The translations under genes were made by a program, and so were the position numbers. A stretch of 64,000 nt of DNA from an uncultured Paracoccaceae bacterium (lineage in GTDB: Bacteria > Pseudomonadota > Alphaproteobacteria > Rhodobacterales > Rhodobacteraceae), in NCBI GenBank assembly GCA_947501555.1, contig CANMWG010000001.1:1426001-1490000 (forward strand), given 5' to 3'. The notes under the pieces are model-generated. The model was not told where the DNA came from. It saw only the letters and a program-made list of their open reading frames with translations, and ran no database searches. The first letter of the stretch is position 1; each line of letters starts with the position of its first letter. This document shows, in pieces, positions 1 to 11,557 of the stretch.

Positions 1-228
1 GCGCTGAGCGCTCTTTGGGATGTCACCGCCCGGTTGGATGTCCCGATGCCAGAGCTGCGCGCGCGTTTGATCCACCGTTGGCTCAGCCTGAACCATTCGC
101 GCGCCGTCGCCACCAGACGCGCTGAAGGCAATGACATTCCCAATGCCCAGCGCGTCATTGATCGCGCTCTCCCGTGTGACTTTACTTTTGATGGCCAACC
201 CCACCCAACCCCCAATATCACCGATTAA
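1..228 (+). CDS. C-terminal end of an unidentified protein (5' truncated)
   Basis: An open frame enters from the left edge without a start and ends at TAA 226-228, giving the last 75 residues of a protein. The tail is rich in Arg, Leu and Pro and has no motif I recognise. Its stop codon abuts the AAGGA ribosome-binding site of the phosphoglucomutase gene nine bases downstream, so the two genes are probably co-transcribed. A glycogen-metabolism gene often precedes pgm in Rhodobacteraceae, but this tail does not resemble the glgA, glgC or glgX ends I know, so I leave it unnamed. Confidence 0.6.
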   Translation, partial: ALSALWDVTARLDVPMPELRARLIHRWLSLNHSRAVATRRAEGNDIPNAQRVIDRALPCDFTFDGQPHPTPNITD

Positions 229-3172
<2,944 letters not shown>

Positions 3173-3176
<4 letters not shown>

Positions 3177-3712
3177 ATTTTGCGGGTACCTGTCAGGCTA
3201 AGGGCCGCACAATAAAGGCTGACGATACTGGCGCAGACAGCGGCCACAAGGCTGGCCGCATAGGCCCACCAAATTGGGAATTGGATCAGGTAAGTTGTTT
3301 CGCCGTACCGGATTTTATCCTGCATGCCCACGGCCAGCCGCCAGGTGATCAGCAGGATGACAACGGCCATCACGAGGCTCCAGAACCCGGCAAGCACCGT
3401 ATTCGTTTTGGCCCCCAGCCCACTGGTGAAGATATCAACAGTCGCATGTGATCCGGTCAGTTGCGTGAGCGGCAGAAAGGCGAAGATAGCGAAGGCCACC
3501 CCGGCCTCGACCAGTTCAAAATCGCCCGTGACCGGCCCCAATCCACGGGCCAAAAGCCAGTCACCAATGGCGCCAAAGTAGCCTGCATGCGCCAAGCCAT
3601 TCCCTTCCCGCCCTAGAATACTGATGCAGACAATCCCCACAAGCGCGCACAACACCAGCCCGCCCAGAAGCGCCATGGCATTTGCCAGCCTATGGATGAT
3701 CTTATGCAGCAC
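3173..3712 (-). CDS. dctQ: TRAP transporter small permease subunit (DctQ family)
   Basis: The small membrane subunit that pairs with DctM. It has four hydrophobic segments and a C-terminal W-W-A-Y membrane stretch typical of DctQ. I chose a GTG start at 3712 (179 residues), preceded by GGCGGGGGG at a good distance. A longer reading from 3769 would run back into the end of dctP and adds a Pro-rich, non-membrane extension. The stop overlaps the dctM start as ATGA. At 31 bases downstream of dctP it belongs to the same transcript. Confidence 0.85.
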
Positions 3713-3743
3713 TGCGCGCCCCCCGCCAGGAATGCGGCAAGGT

Positions 3744-4775
3744 TTAGTTGCTGGCGCTATGCTTGGCAATCAGTGCAGTTGCGGCCTCATACAAACCCGC
3801 GCCGTCGATCCCGGCGGCGTCCGCTTCGGCGATCCAATTGTCGATGGTCGGCTGACTGGCCGCCCGCCATGCATCTACCTGTTCAGGCGTCAGGCTGATG
3901 ATGGTGTTGCCCGCCTCTTCGGCCAAGGCCCGCCCAGGCGCGTCGTAGTCTTGCATGGTCCGGCCGGCGAAGGCCGAGAATTCAAGGCCGGAATTCGCGT
4001 CGATCACCGCTTTCAGGTCATCGGGTAACCCATTGTAAGCATCGTGGTTCATCGCAAAGATGAAAGCCGTTGTGTAAAGATGGGCATCCCCGAATTCAGT
4101 GTGGTTAGTGACCAGTTCATGGACCTTCAAAGCGGGCACGACCTCCCACGGGATCACGGCCCCGTCGATGACACCCTTTGATAACGCCTCGGGCACGGCT
4201 GGCACGGGCATGCCCACGGATGTGGCCCCAAGCCCGGTGAACATCGTCGTCGTCGTCCGTGTTGGGGCACGTAGCTTGAGCCCGTTCAGATCGGCCACAT
4301 CCGTGATCGGACGGCTGGAGTGGATCAAACCCGGCCCGTGCACCCAAAGCCCAAGGGGCTTGAAGGCCGCAAAATCGGTGTCCATCATGCGCGCTTCGGC
4401 CAACTCCCAATAGGCGCGCGATGTGGCTTCGGCATCGGCGGAAATGAAGGGAAGCTCAAAGACTTCCAACTGCGGGAACCGGCCCGGCGTGTAGCCAGCG
4501 ACCGTCCAGATGATGTCTGCCACCCCGTCAATGGCTTGGTCGATCAACTGCGGCGGTGTGCCGCCAAGTTGCATCGCGGGAAAGCGATCAATCTTGATGC
4601 GCCCGTTGCTGTCCGCCTCAACCTTGTCAGCCCAGACATCCAGAATATGAGCAGGCACATTGGCTTGTGCTGGCAGAAATTGATGCAGTCGCAAGGTGAC
4701 TTCCTGCGCAGCACTATTTGTTGACATGCAGACAGCGGCGATAAAGCCAAGCAGAGTGCGGCGGGTCGCGGTCAT
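3744..4775 (-). CDS. dctP: TRAP transporter periplasmic solute-binding protein (DctP family)
   Basis: The periplasmic receptor that delivers substrate to DctQM. Residues 1-24 form a signal peptide with a short basic start, a hydrophobic core and an A-A-Q cleavage region. The mature protein has the DctP pattern, including the GLKLRAPTRT segment with the conserved substrate-contacting Arg, and the GVIDGAVIPWE region. The 343-residue length is typical. GGGAGGA sits just before ATG 4775. A 14-base dyad about 20 bases upstream (4796-4809) is a candidate operator. The ligand is probably a carboxylate, as for most of the family, but this is inference. Confidence 0.92.
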   Translation of the reverse strand: MTATRRTLLGFIAAVCMSTNSAAQEVTLRLHQFLPAQANVPAHILDVWADKVEADSNGRIKIDRFPAMQLGGTPPQLIDQAIDGVADIIWTVAGYTPGRFPQLEVFELPFISADAEATSRAYWELAEARMMDTDFAAFKPLGLWVHGPGLIHSSRPITDVADLNGLKLRAPTRTTTTMFTGLGATSVGMPVPAVPEALSKGVIDGAVIPWEVVPALKVHELVTNHTEFGDAHLYTTAFIFAMNHDAYNGLPDDLKAVIDANSGLEFSAFAGRTMQDYDAPGRALAEEAGNTIISLTPEQVDAWRAASQPTIDNWIAEADAAGIDGAGLYEAATALIAKHSASN

Positions 4776-4795
4776 AGGTTCCTCCCTCAGACATC

Positions 4796-4809
4796 AATAC
4801 ATCTGTATT
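4796..4809. promoter_or_regulatory. palindromic operator candidate upstream of dctP
   Basis: AATACA-TC-TGTATT is a perfect 6+6 inverted repeat about 20 bases before the dctP start and just upstream of its ribosome-binding site. Short AT-rich dyads like this are bound by GntR- or LacI-type repressors that often control TRAP operons. No regulator gene lies beside it, so the partner is unknown. Confidence 0.4.
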
Positions 4810-5017
4810 TGTGGTAATGCCTGCGGTCCGTTGCAAGCCCCTTCTGTTTAGATGACTTTCACGGTTTCAGCAAAAGAGTGACCTGTTGCCGCTGTTAAAA
4901 TGGGCTGTAGTTCGCAGGGAATGCCCTCGCAATCTTTGTTTGTTGCGTTGTACGGGCACGGATCGTAGCTTATCTAAGCGTGACACGATATCATGGTTCA
5001 AACCGACAGGAGCGCAC

Positions 5018-5647
5018 GTGTCTAACGCTTTGCCACCATTGGATGACTTAGTTGCCTGCCCGCAGTGCGACACTTTGCATCGTGCGCAAACATTACCACC
5101 AGGCACGCGGGCCTGTTGCCAATGTTGCGGGGTCGTTTTGATGACATCGCAGCCTGCTGCTGTTGCACGTGTTCTTAGCCTTGCCTTGACCGCATTCGTG
5201 ATGATGATTGCCGCTATCAGCTTTCCGTTTCTTACGCTGGATGCCGGTGGGTTGCACAATGCCACATCTGTCGTAGACGCAATATTGGCCTTTAAGGAGG
5301 GCTATGCCTTCCCCTTGGCGGTGGCCGTGGCCTTTTTCATTGTTGTGATCCCATTGATCAGGCTGACAGCCCTGATCTACGCGCTTGGCCCGTTGGTCCG
5401 GGAAAAAACGCCCCGCTCCGGCGCACGCAAGGCCTTTGGGCTAGCCGAGCGCTTGCGCCCGTGGAGCATGGCGGAAATATTCATTGTGGGTGTGACTGTC
5501 GCTCTGATCAAAGTGGCCGGTTTAGCAGCCGTCACGATTGGCCCGGCGTTTTGGGCGTTTGCAGGTGTAGTGTTGATCACTGTGCTGAAAGATCAACTGA
5601 TTTGTAGGTATTCGATTTGGGAAGCTCTGGAACAATCACAGGCCTAA
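5018..5647 (+). CDS. pqiA: PqiA-like membrane protein, first half
   Basis: The inner-membrane partner of an MCE-type lipid-transport system (Pqi). Near the start are two Cys pairs (ACPQC and CCQCC, about residues 14 and 33) forming a zinc-ribbon-like site. About four membrane helices follow, with the conserved FPFLTL and RPWSMAEIFIVG segments. I chose GTG at 5018, six bases after AGGAG; an upstream ATG at 4886 would add a Cys- and Arg-rich stretch unlike the family. E. coli PqiA carries two such units in one chain. Here the second unit is the next gene, overlapping by 31 bases. Confidence 0.88.
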   Translation: MSNALPPLDDLVACPQCDTLHRAQTLPPGTRACCQCCGVVLMTSQPAAVARVLSLALTAFVMMIAAISFPFLTLDAGGLHNATSVVDAILAFKEGYAFPLAVAVAFFIVVIPLIRLTALIYALGPLVREKTPRSGARKAFGLAERLRPWSMAEIFIVGVTVALIKVAGLAAVTIGPAFWAFAGVVLITVLKDQLICRYSIWEALEQSQA

Positions 5648-6249
5648 GGACCGCCCGCGAGGCGGGATTGGTGGCCTGCCAACAGTGTGGGCAAGTGCAC
5701 CGGCAAGAGGTCCAATATTGCAAGCGTTGCGATGGCCCGTTGCAGAGTCGCGATGTGGACAGTCTGCAAAAGGTCTGGGCGTGGCTGATCGCCGGTATGA
5801 TCGCTTATATACCTGCCAATCTTTACCCTATGCTGCTGACATCAACCATCGGCAAACATAGTGAAAGTACGATCATCGGTGGTGTGGTCGAGCTGGTTGA
5901 ACATGGGTCTATCGGCATTGCGATCATCGTTTTTGTGGCGTCTGTCATGATACCTGTCGGCAAGTTCATCGCCATCATCTATCTGGCCGTTAGCGTGCAA
6001 CGAAAGTCCAAGGACAATCGGCATGAGCGTCATAAGGTCTATGAAGTCGTTGAATTCATTGGACGATGGTCGATGATTGACGTGTTTGTCGTTGCAATCT
6101 TGTCTGCCCTCGTGCAACTCGACACGATTGCGACTATTAACCCAGGGATTGCAGCCATCAGCTTTGCAATGTCGGTTATTTTTACCATGCTTTCGGCGCA
6201 GGCCTTTGACGCACGGCTTATCTGGGACGCAGACAGGACGCAAACATGA
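5617..6249 (+). CDS. pqiA: PqiA-like membrane protein, second half
   Basis: The second PqiA-type unit: a CQQCG...CKRC zinc-ribbon-like motif, then about four membrane helices with the repeated signature ANLYPMLLTS and GRWSMIDVFVVAIL. Together with the preceding gene it covers both halves of E. coli PqiA. The start is uncertain. TTG at 5617 overlaps the upstream stop by 31 bases and suggests translational coupling; GTG 5671 is an alternative but would sit almost on the Cys motif. Its stop overlaps the pqiB start as ATGA. Confidence 0.85.
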   Translation: MGSSGTITGLRTAREAGLVACQQCGQVHRQEVQYCKRCDGPLQSRDVDSLQKVWAWLIAGMIAYIPANLYPMLLTSTIGKHSESTIIGGVVELVEHGSIGIAIIVFVASVMIPVGKFIAIIYLAVSVQRKSKDNRHERHKVYEVVEFIGRWSMIDVFVVAILSALVQLDTIATINPGIAAISFAMSVIFTMLSAQAFDARLIWDADRTQT

Positions 6250-8339
6250 GTGACACAGAGCCAACAGGTGCAGCACCTCTTGAAATCAGACCGATCAAAC
6301 AGCGCGTTTGGCGCCGTTTGTCACTGGTTTGGCTTGTTCCGTTGATTGCTTTGGCAGTGTCTTTATGGGCTGCATGGCAAAACTACCAAGACCGCGGCAC
6401 GCTGATTACAATCAGCTTTGAAAACGCCTTGGGCATTACCGCCGGTGAAACTACGATCAAGTATCGCGATGTGACTGTCGGTGAAGTCGAATCCGTGGAA
6501 TTCGACGTGGGCCTTTCGGTTGTCCTGGTTCAGGCCCGTGTCGACAAGACCGTCGCCCCCTATCTGGATGATGACGCTCAGTTTTGGGTCGTGCGTCCGG
6601 ATGTTTCTGTACGCGGGATCTCGGGACTAGAGACCGTGTTGTCAGGCGTCTATATCGAAGGGAACTGGGACACTGATCCTGACGTGGCGCAATATGAATT
6701 CACGGGGCTTGAACAACCCGTTCTGACACGCGCCGGTCAGCGGGGCGTCCGCATCGTCTTGCGCGCGACTGACGCGGGATCGGTCTCGGCAGGTGCCCCG
6801 GTTTTGCACAAAGGCATCGAAGTCGGCTATCTTGAAGAACCCGAACTTTCATTCGACGGCACGCAAGTTGTTGTGACAGCCTTTATCGAAGCCCCGTTTG
6901 ACCGGCGTATCACAACCAGTACCCGCTTTTGGGATACCTCTGGCTTTAGCGTTTCATTCGGCACGGGCGGTGTCTCGCTGAACGTCAACTCACTCGCATC
7001 ACTGATCGAAGGCGGTATCGAATTTGACACGATTGTATCAGGCGGCGCCCCTATTCGGGATGGAGAAGTTTTTGACATCTTCGTCGACGAAGATACCGCC
7101 CGAGACAGCCTGTTTACTGATCCGAACGCCGAAGTATTGGAAGTGGCTGTCTTATTTGAGCAATCGGTCAGCGGCCTGACCCCGGGATCCGAAGTCAGAT
7201 TTCAGGGGATCCGTATCGGTGAAGTCAGCGATCTCAATGCGATTGTCGTTGGCGAAGGCAGCAATGCCGAAGTTCGACTGCAAGCGGTCTTGGCAATAGA
7301 ACCCTCTCGGCTTGGCATGGGGGTCGAAGCGACCACGGATGACGCGTTGATGCTGTTGTCTGATTTTGTAGAACGCGGCCTGCGCGCCCGCATGGTAACG
7401 GGGAACATCCTTTCCGGCTCGTTACTTGTTGAGCTGGTGCAGATCGAAAACGCACTGCCCGCCATTCTGACCAACAGTGCCGGTCTTTATCCAATTGTTC
7501 CTACCACGGACTCGCAGATTTCTGATGTTGCCGCCACGGCCGAGGGTGTCTTAGCCCGGATCAATGCCCTGCCCGTCGAAGACTTGATGGATGGTGCCAT
7601 CAACTTGATGGATAGCATCGAAACCTTGGCCAATGACCAAGCCACCCGCGCAGCACCTGCATCATTGATGGCGTTGCTGGATGAAACCCGAGCCTTGATT
7701 GCCTCTGAAGACACCCAAGCCGTCCCGGGTGATTTGCGCAAAGTGATCAATGATCTCGACGCAATCGTCGCGCGCGCCACAGAAGTCGACTTGGTGGGTG
7801 ATCTGGATACAGCCCTTGAAAGCGCCGCCGTCGCTGCCGCAAATATTGAGTTGGCAACGCAAAACCTGCCGGAAATTACCGAACAACTCGAAGCCTTGAC
7901 CCGTAAGGCCAACAGCCTTGAATTTGAGGCACTGGTTACCTCAGCAACCGAAACACTGGCCGCAATCGACGCGTTTATTCGCAATGACGAAACAGCCGCA
8001 TTACCGGCAAGTTTAGGCGATGCATTGGACGAAATGCGCGGGTTTCTGACCGAAGTCCGCCAAGGCGGCGCCATCGAAAACGTAAACGCGGCCCTTGCCT
8101 CGGCCAATGAGGCGGCACAAGCCGTTGAAGACGCGGTCAGCACGCTACCCGCACTTTCGGCCCGGGCCAGCCGATTGGTTGCGCTGACCGAAGAGGTGAT
8201 TGCCAGCTATGGTGAGCGGTCCCGCTTCAGCGCCGAAACACTTGCCACTTTGCGCGATATTCAAGAGGCGGCGGATGCGGTTTATTCCCTCTCCCGCACG
8301 ATTGAACGCAACCCCAATTCTCTTTTGATCGGACGGTAG
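6246..8339 (+). CDS. pqiB: PqiB-like MCE-domain intermembrane transport protein
   Basis: A periplasm-spanning lipid-transport protein. A single N-terminal membrane helix (about residues 25-45) is followed by three MCE/MlaD repeats, each opening with a variant of the 'G-x-x-V-x-Y/F-x-G-I-x-V/I-G' strand (ITAGETTIKYRDVTVGE, VSAGAPVLHKGIEVGY, LTPGSEVRFQGIRIGE). The long C-terminal part is Ala- and Leu-rich and likely alpha-helical, as in PqiB tunnels. At 697 residues it is longer than the roughly 550 of E. coli PqiB because of that helical tail. It lies between pqiA and the lipoprotein gene, with 4-base overlap and 2-base spacing. Confidence 0.92.
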   Translation: MSDTEPTGAAPLEIRPIKQRVWRRLSLVWLVPLIALAVSLWAAWQNYQDRGTLITISFENALGITAGETTIKYRDVTVGEVESVEFDVGLSVVLVQARVDKTVAPYLDDDAQFWVVRPDVSVRGISGLETVLSGVYIEGNWDTDPDVAQYEFTGLEQPVLTRAGQRGVRIVLRATDAGSVSAGAPVLHKGIEVGYLEEPELSFDGTQVVVTAFIEAPFDRRITTSTRFWDTSGFSVSFGTGGVSLNVNSLASLIEGGIEFDTIVSGGAPIRDGEVFDIFVDEDTARDSLFTDPNAEVLEVAVLFEQSVSGLTPGSEVRFQGIRIGEVSDLNAIVVGEGSNAEVRLQAVLAIEPSRLGMGVEATTDDALMLLSDFVERGLRARMVTGNILSGSLLVELVQIENALPAILTNSAGLYPIVPTTDSQISDVAATAEGVLARINALPVEDLMDGAINLMDSIETLANDQATRAAPASLMALLDETRALIASEDTQAVPGDLRKVINDLDAIVARATEVDLVGDLDTALESAAVAAANIELATQNLPEITEQLEALTRKANSLEFEALVTSATETLAAIDAFIRNDETAALPASLGDALDEMRGFLTEVRQGGAIENVNAALASANEAAQAVEDAVSTLPALSARASRLVALTEEVIASYGERSRFSAETLATLRDIQEAADAVYSLSRTIERNPNSLLIGR

Positions 8340-8341
8340 AC

Positions 8342-8899
8342 ATGCTGCAACGACTTTTCATTCTGGCGTTTGCGGCCTTCGCCGCCTGCACCCCGCTTGC
8401 GGATCGCTTGGCAGTGAACCCTTTGCCATCCGCGCTTGAGCTGCGCCCGCTTGTCGGCAGCGTTATGGTCCGGACAGTATCTTTGCCGATCTACGCCGCC
8501 GTTGAAGAAATCGCGATCGAATCTGATAGCGGGCTAATCAAGATCAACGAAGACGTGCTTTGGGCAGATTCCCCAGAACGCGCGGTGACATTGGTGCTGA
8601 CCCGCACCCTATCGGACATCTTGAATATCGACGTGGGCCCCGAACCTTGGCCGTTTATCGGGTTGCCGGATGTATCTGTCGATGTCCGCGTCGAGAAAAT
8701 CATCGCGGGCGCCGATGGCGTCTTTCGACTGAGCGGCCAGTACTTTATCGGCGGTGATGCCATCGATTTTCGCAGAACAAGCCAGACCTTCGACATTGAG
8801 ATACAAATGACGGACACTAGCCTGCAAAGCGTCGCCGCAGCGCAAGCCGCAGCACTACTGGCCCTTTCTGAGCAGGTTGCGCGCAACTTGGGGCGTTAG
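8342..8899 (+). CDS. pqiC: PqiC-like ABC-type transport auxiliary lipoprotein
   Basis: Outer-membrane lipoprotein partner of PqiB. The signal sequence ends in the lipobox-like FAAC, giving lipidated Cys16. The mature part has the DUF330/ABC_trans_aux pattern: an early strand with R-x-V-S-L-P-I-Y, a W-A-D/S-P core and a C-terminal helix of the form A-L-x-x-L-x-x-Q. It starts two bases after the pqiB stop, so the four genes form one pqiAABC operon. Its stop overlaps the convergent gene's stop (TTAG). Confidence 0.87.
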   Translation: MLQRLFILAFAAFAACTPLADRLAVNPLPSALELRPLVGSVMVRTVSLPIYAAVEEIAIESDSGLIKINEDVLWADSPERAVTLVLTRTLSDILNIDVGPEPWPFIGLPDVSVDVRVEKIIAGADGVFRLSGQYFIGGDAIDFRRTSQTFDIEIQMTDTSLQSVAAAQAAALLALSEQVARNLGR

Positions 8900-9255
8900 G
8901 TCACTGCGTCCCCGACACGAAAGCTGAGCAAATCTTCCTCAAGATACGCGGGCCCGATCGTGTGCCGGCTTCCATTGTCAAAGGTCACCTGCAGTGCGTT
9001 TGAGTACATAAATGCGTCCTCCTCTGTCAGCTGAAGTTCGGCTAGCAAAGCATCCGCCCGCGCATCGTAAACATCCTCTGGTTCGTCCTCAAACGGGGTC
9101 ATCGCACGTTCATAGGCCGTCACCTTCAACATCCGCGCGGCGTGGGTCGGATCAAGCGAACCCAGCCGTACGTGAAACCACGGTGTTTCATACCCACCAT
9201 CTGCAAACTGCCCGATGGTTTCATCATGAAAGTGCAGTGTTATTGGACGGGGCAC
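8896..9255 (-). CDS. conserved hypothetical protein, 119 residues
   Basis: A small acidic cytoplasmic protein with no signal or membrane segment. Its N-terminus alternates hydrophobic and polar residues (PRPITLHFHDETIG), suggesting beta strands. Start is GTG 9255, eight bases after the stop of the Gfo/Idh/MocA gene, so it is the last gene of that minus-strand operon. I do not recognise the family and assign no function. Confidence 0.6.
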   Translation of the reverse strand: MPRPITLHFHDETIGQFADGGYETPWFHVRLGSLDPTHAARMLKVTAYERAMTPFEDEPEDVYDARADALLAELQLTEEDAFMYSNALQVTFDNGSRHTIGPAYLEEDLLSFRVGDAVT

Positions 9256-9263
9256 AACAGAGC

Positions 9264-10406
9264 CTAACCTAGCTTGACCCAGGCCCCATCCCGTTTGGAG
9301 GACCGCACACAGGCGTCAACAAATTGCATGCCTTTCAACCCGTCCTTGATGGTCGGGTAGAGCACATCCTCAGATACTGCTGTGCCATTGCGATGGGCGG
9401 TGATGGCATCGGCCGCTTCGCGGTAGATCGTCGCAAAGCCTTCCAGATAGCCCTCGGGATGCCCGGCGGGGATACGCGTCACGCGTTCAGCCACATCCAT
9501 GGCCCCTTTGCCGCCCCGCGTCAAAAGCTGTTTGGGCTCGCCGTAAGGCGTGAACCAAAGCTGATTGGGGTTTTCCTGCGCCCATTCGATACCGCCCTTG
9601 TCGCCATAGACCCGCAGCCGCAACCCGTTCTCATTGCCCGGGGCGACCTGACTACACCACAACATACCACGCGCCCCGCCCTGAAAGCGCATCATGACAT
9701 GGGCGTTGTCGTCCAACTGCCTGCCGCTGACAAAGGCCTGCAAATCAGCTGACAGGCTGTCCAATTCCAAACCCGTCACAAAGCTTGCCAAATTAAACGC
9801 ATGTGTGCCGATATCCCCGGTTGAACCACCTGCGCCCGAGCGCGCCGGATCCGTCCGCCATTCGGCCTGTTTGAACTCTTCGTGCTGCGTCAGCCAATCC
9901 TGGGCGTATTCAACCTGTACAACGCGGATATTGCCAAGCGTCCCATCCGCGACCATCTGCCGGGCCTGCCGCATCATCGGGTAGCCCGTGTAATTATGCG
10001 TCAGCACAAACAGCGCATCGCTGTCTTGGGCGGCCTTCACCAGCTTTTTGGCATCCGCCATGGTCGACGTCAGTGGCTTGTCGCAGATGACGTGGATGCC
10101 ACGTTTAAGGAATTCGCGGGCTGCAGCGTAATGCAGATGGTTTGGCGTCACGATCGCAACCGCCTCGATCCCGTCTTTCAGGCGCGCTTCGCGGATGGCC
10201 ATAGCTTTGAAGTCATCATAGGTGCGCGTTGGATCCAACCCAAGTGCCGCCCCCGATGCTTGTGCCTTCTCTGGTGTAGACGAAAGTGCACCGGCCACAA
10301 GATTGAAGCGCCCGTCGATCCGGGACGCGATCCGATGCACTCCGCCGATGAAGGCGTCATTGCCGCCGCCGACCATCCCAAGGCGAATGGGTCTGTCATA
10401 GCTCAT
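9264..10406 (-). CDS. Gfo/Idh/MocA family NAD(P)-dependent oxidoreductase
   Basis: A sugar or inositol-type dehydrogenase. The N-terminus has the Rossmann glycine motif GMVGGGNDAFIG, followed by the EAVAIVTPNHLHYAAA and VICDKPLTSTMADAKKL segments that hold the family's catalytic Lys (in DKPL). The central STGDIGTHAFNLA carries the substrate-site Asp and His. At 380 residues it is the usual size. It starts three bases after the stop of a sugar phosphate isomerase-like gene; this pairing is common in sugar or polyol catabolic loci. The substrate is not known. Confidence 0.92.
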   Translation of the reverse strand: MSYDRPIRLGMVGGGNDAFIGGVHRIASRIDGRFNLVAGALSSTPEKAQASGAALGLDPTRTYDDFKAMAIREARLKDGIEAVAIVTPNHLHYAAAREFLKRGIHVICDKPLTSTMADAKKLVKAAQDSDALFVLTHNYTGYPMMRQARQMVADGTLGNIRVVQVEYAQDWLTQHEEFKQAEWRTDPARSGAGGSTGDIGTHAFNLASFVTGLELDSLSADLQAFVSGRQLDDNAHVMMRFQGGARGMLWCSQVAPGNENGLRLRVYGDKGGIEWAQENPNQLWFTPYGEPKQLLTRGGKGAMDVAERVTRIPAGHPEGYLEGFATIYREAADAITAHRNGTAVSEDVLYPTIKDGLKGMQFVDACVRSSKRDGAWVKLG

Positions 10407-10409
10407 TGT

Positions 10410-11462
10410 TCAAATCCCCAGCATCTTGCGGTTGGTGGCGTCATCCACATCCCCACCCGCGAAGTCATCGAAGGCCCGTTCAGTCACGCGAATGATGTGA
10501 TCTTTGACAAATTGCGCCCCTTCCCGCGCGCCGTCCTCTGGGTGCTTCAAGCAGCATTCCCACTCGACAACGGCCCAACCCTCAAAGTCATTCGCAGCCA
10601 TTTTGGAAAAAATCGCGGCGAAATCAACTTGCCCATCCCCCAAACTGCGGAACCGCCCGGCCCGGTTGACCCACGACTGGTATCCGCCATAGACGCCTTG
10701 CCGCCCGGTTGGGTTGAACTCTGCGTCTTTGACATGGAACATCTTGATCCGGTCTTTGTAGATATCGATGTTGTCCAGATAATCGAGACATTGCAGCACG
10801 TAGTGTGACGGATCATAGAGCATATTGCAGCGCGCATGCCCGTCCAGGCGGTCCAGAAACATCTCAAAGGTGACGCCGTCATGCAGGTCTTCCCCAGGGT
10901 GGATTTCATAGCAGACATCCACGCCGTTTTCGTCGGCATGGTCCAAAATGGGGCGCCAACGCGCTGCAAGCTCATCAAAGGCCGCTTCAACCAAACCTGC
11001 GGGCCGCTGCGGCCATGGGTAGATATAGGGCCAAGCCAAAGCGCCAGAAAATGTCGCCATTTCGCCGATGCCCATATGCTTAGACGCGCTGATCGCCATC
11101 TTGACCTGTTCGACCGCCCAAGCCTGTCGTGCCGCAGGGTTTCCTTGCACCTGAGGCGCGGCGAACCCGTCAAAGGCTGTGTCATAGGCCGGATTTACCG
11201 CCACTAACTGGCCTTGCAAGTGAGTCGACAGCTCAGTGACTTCAATGCCGTTTGCGGCCGCCTGCCCTTTGAACTCATCACAATAGGTTTTGGATGCGGC
11301 CGCCGTGGCCAGATCAAACAAACGCCCGTCCCAGCTGGGGACTTGAACGCCCTTGTAGCCGCAGTCGGCCGCCCATTTGGTGATGCCATCCCATGTGTCG
11401 AACGGTGCTTCGTCACCGGCAAACTGCGCCAAAAACAGCGCGGGTCCCTTGATTGTTTTCAT
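10410..11462 (-). CDS. sugar phosphate isomerase/epimerase (xylose isomerase-like TIM barrel)
   Basis: A TIM-barrel protein of the AP-endonuclease-2 superfamily. It shows the metal-site pattern of the family: Glu/His in VCYEIHPGED, Asp-Pro-Ser-His in LYDPSHYVLQ, His in MFHVKDAEF and a C-terminal Glu in AVVEWECC. GGGAGG five bases before ATG 11462 fixes the start. It is the first gene of a minus-strand operon with the Gfo/Idh/MocA dehydrogenase, with which it likely acts in sequential sugar or polyol conversion. Exact substrate unknown. Confidence 0.9.
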   Translation of the reverse strand: MKTIKGPALFLAQFAGDEAPFDTWDGITKWAADCGYKGVQVPSWDGRLFDLATAAASKTYCDEFKGQAAANGIEVTELSTHLQGQLVAVNPAYDTAFDGFAAPQVQGNPAARQAWAVEQVKMAISASKHMGIGEMATFSGALAWPYIYPWPQRPAGLVEAAFDELAARWRPILDHADENGVDVCYEIHPGEDLHDGVTFEMFLDRLDGHARCNMLYDPSHYVLQCLDYLDNIDIYKDRIKMFHVKDAEFNPTGRQGVYGGYQSWVNRAGRFRSLGDGQVDFAAIFSKMAANDFEGWAVVEWECCLKHPEDGAREGAQFVKDHIIRVTERAFDDFAGGDVDDATNRKMLGI

Positions 11463-11557
11463 CGCAACCTCCCTGATGTTACGGGAACTATAACGATATA
11501 GGAACGACCCGCCAGCCCCCGTTTGACCCGGCCGCTGTCATCAGTCACAACTGTCCC

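Noticed and set aside
7487..8143. 218-residue Ser/Ala-rich frame antisense to pqiB
   Set aside because: Composition mirrors the Ala/Glu helical tail of PqiB on the other strand; no start signal and no recognised domain.
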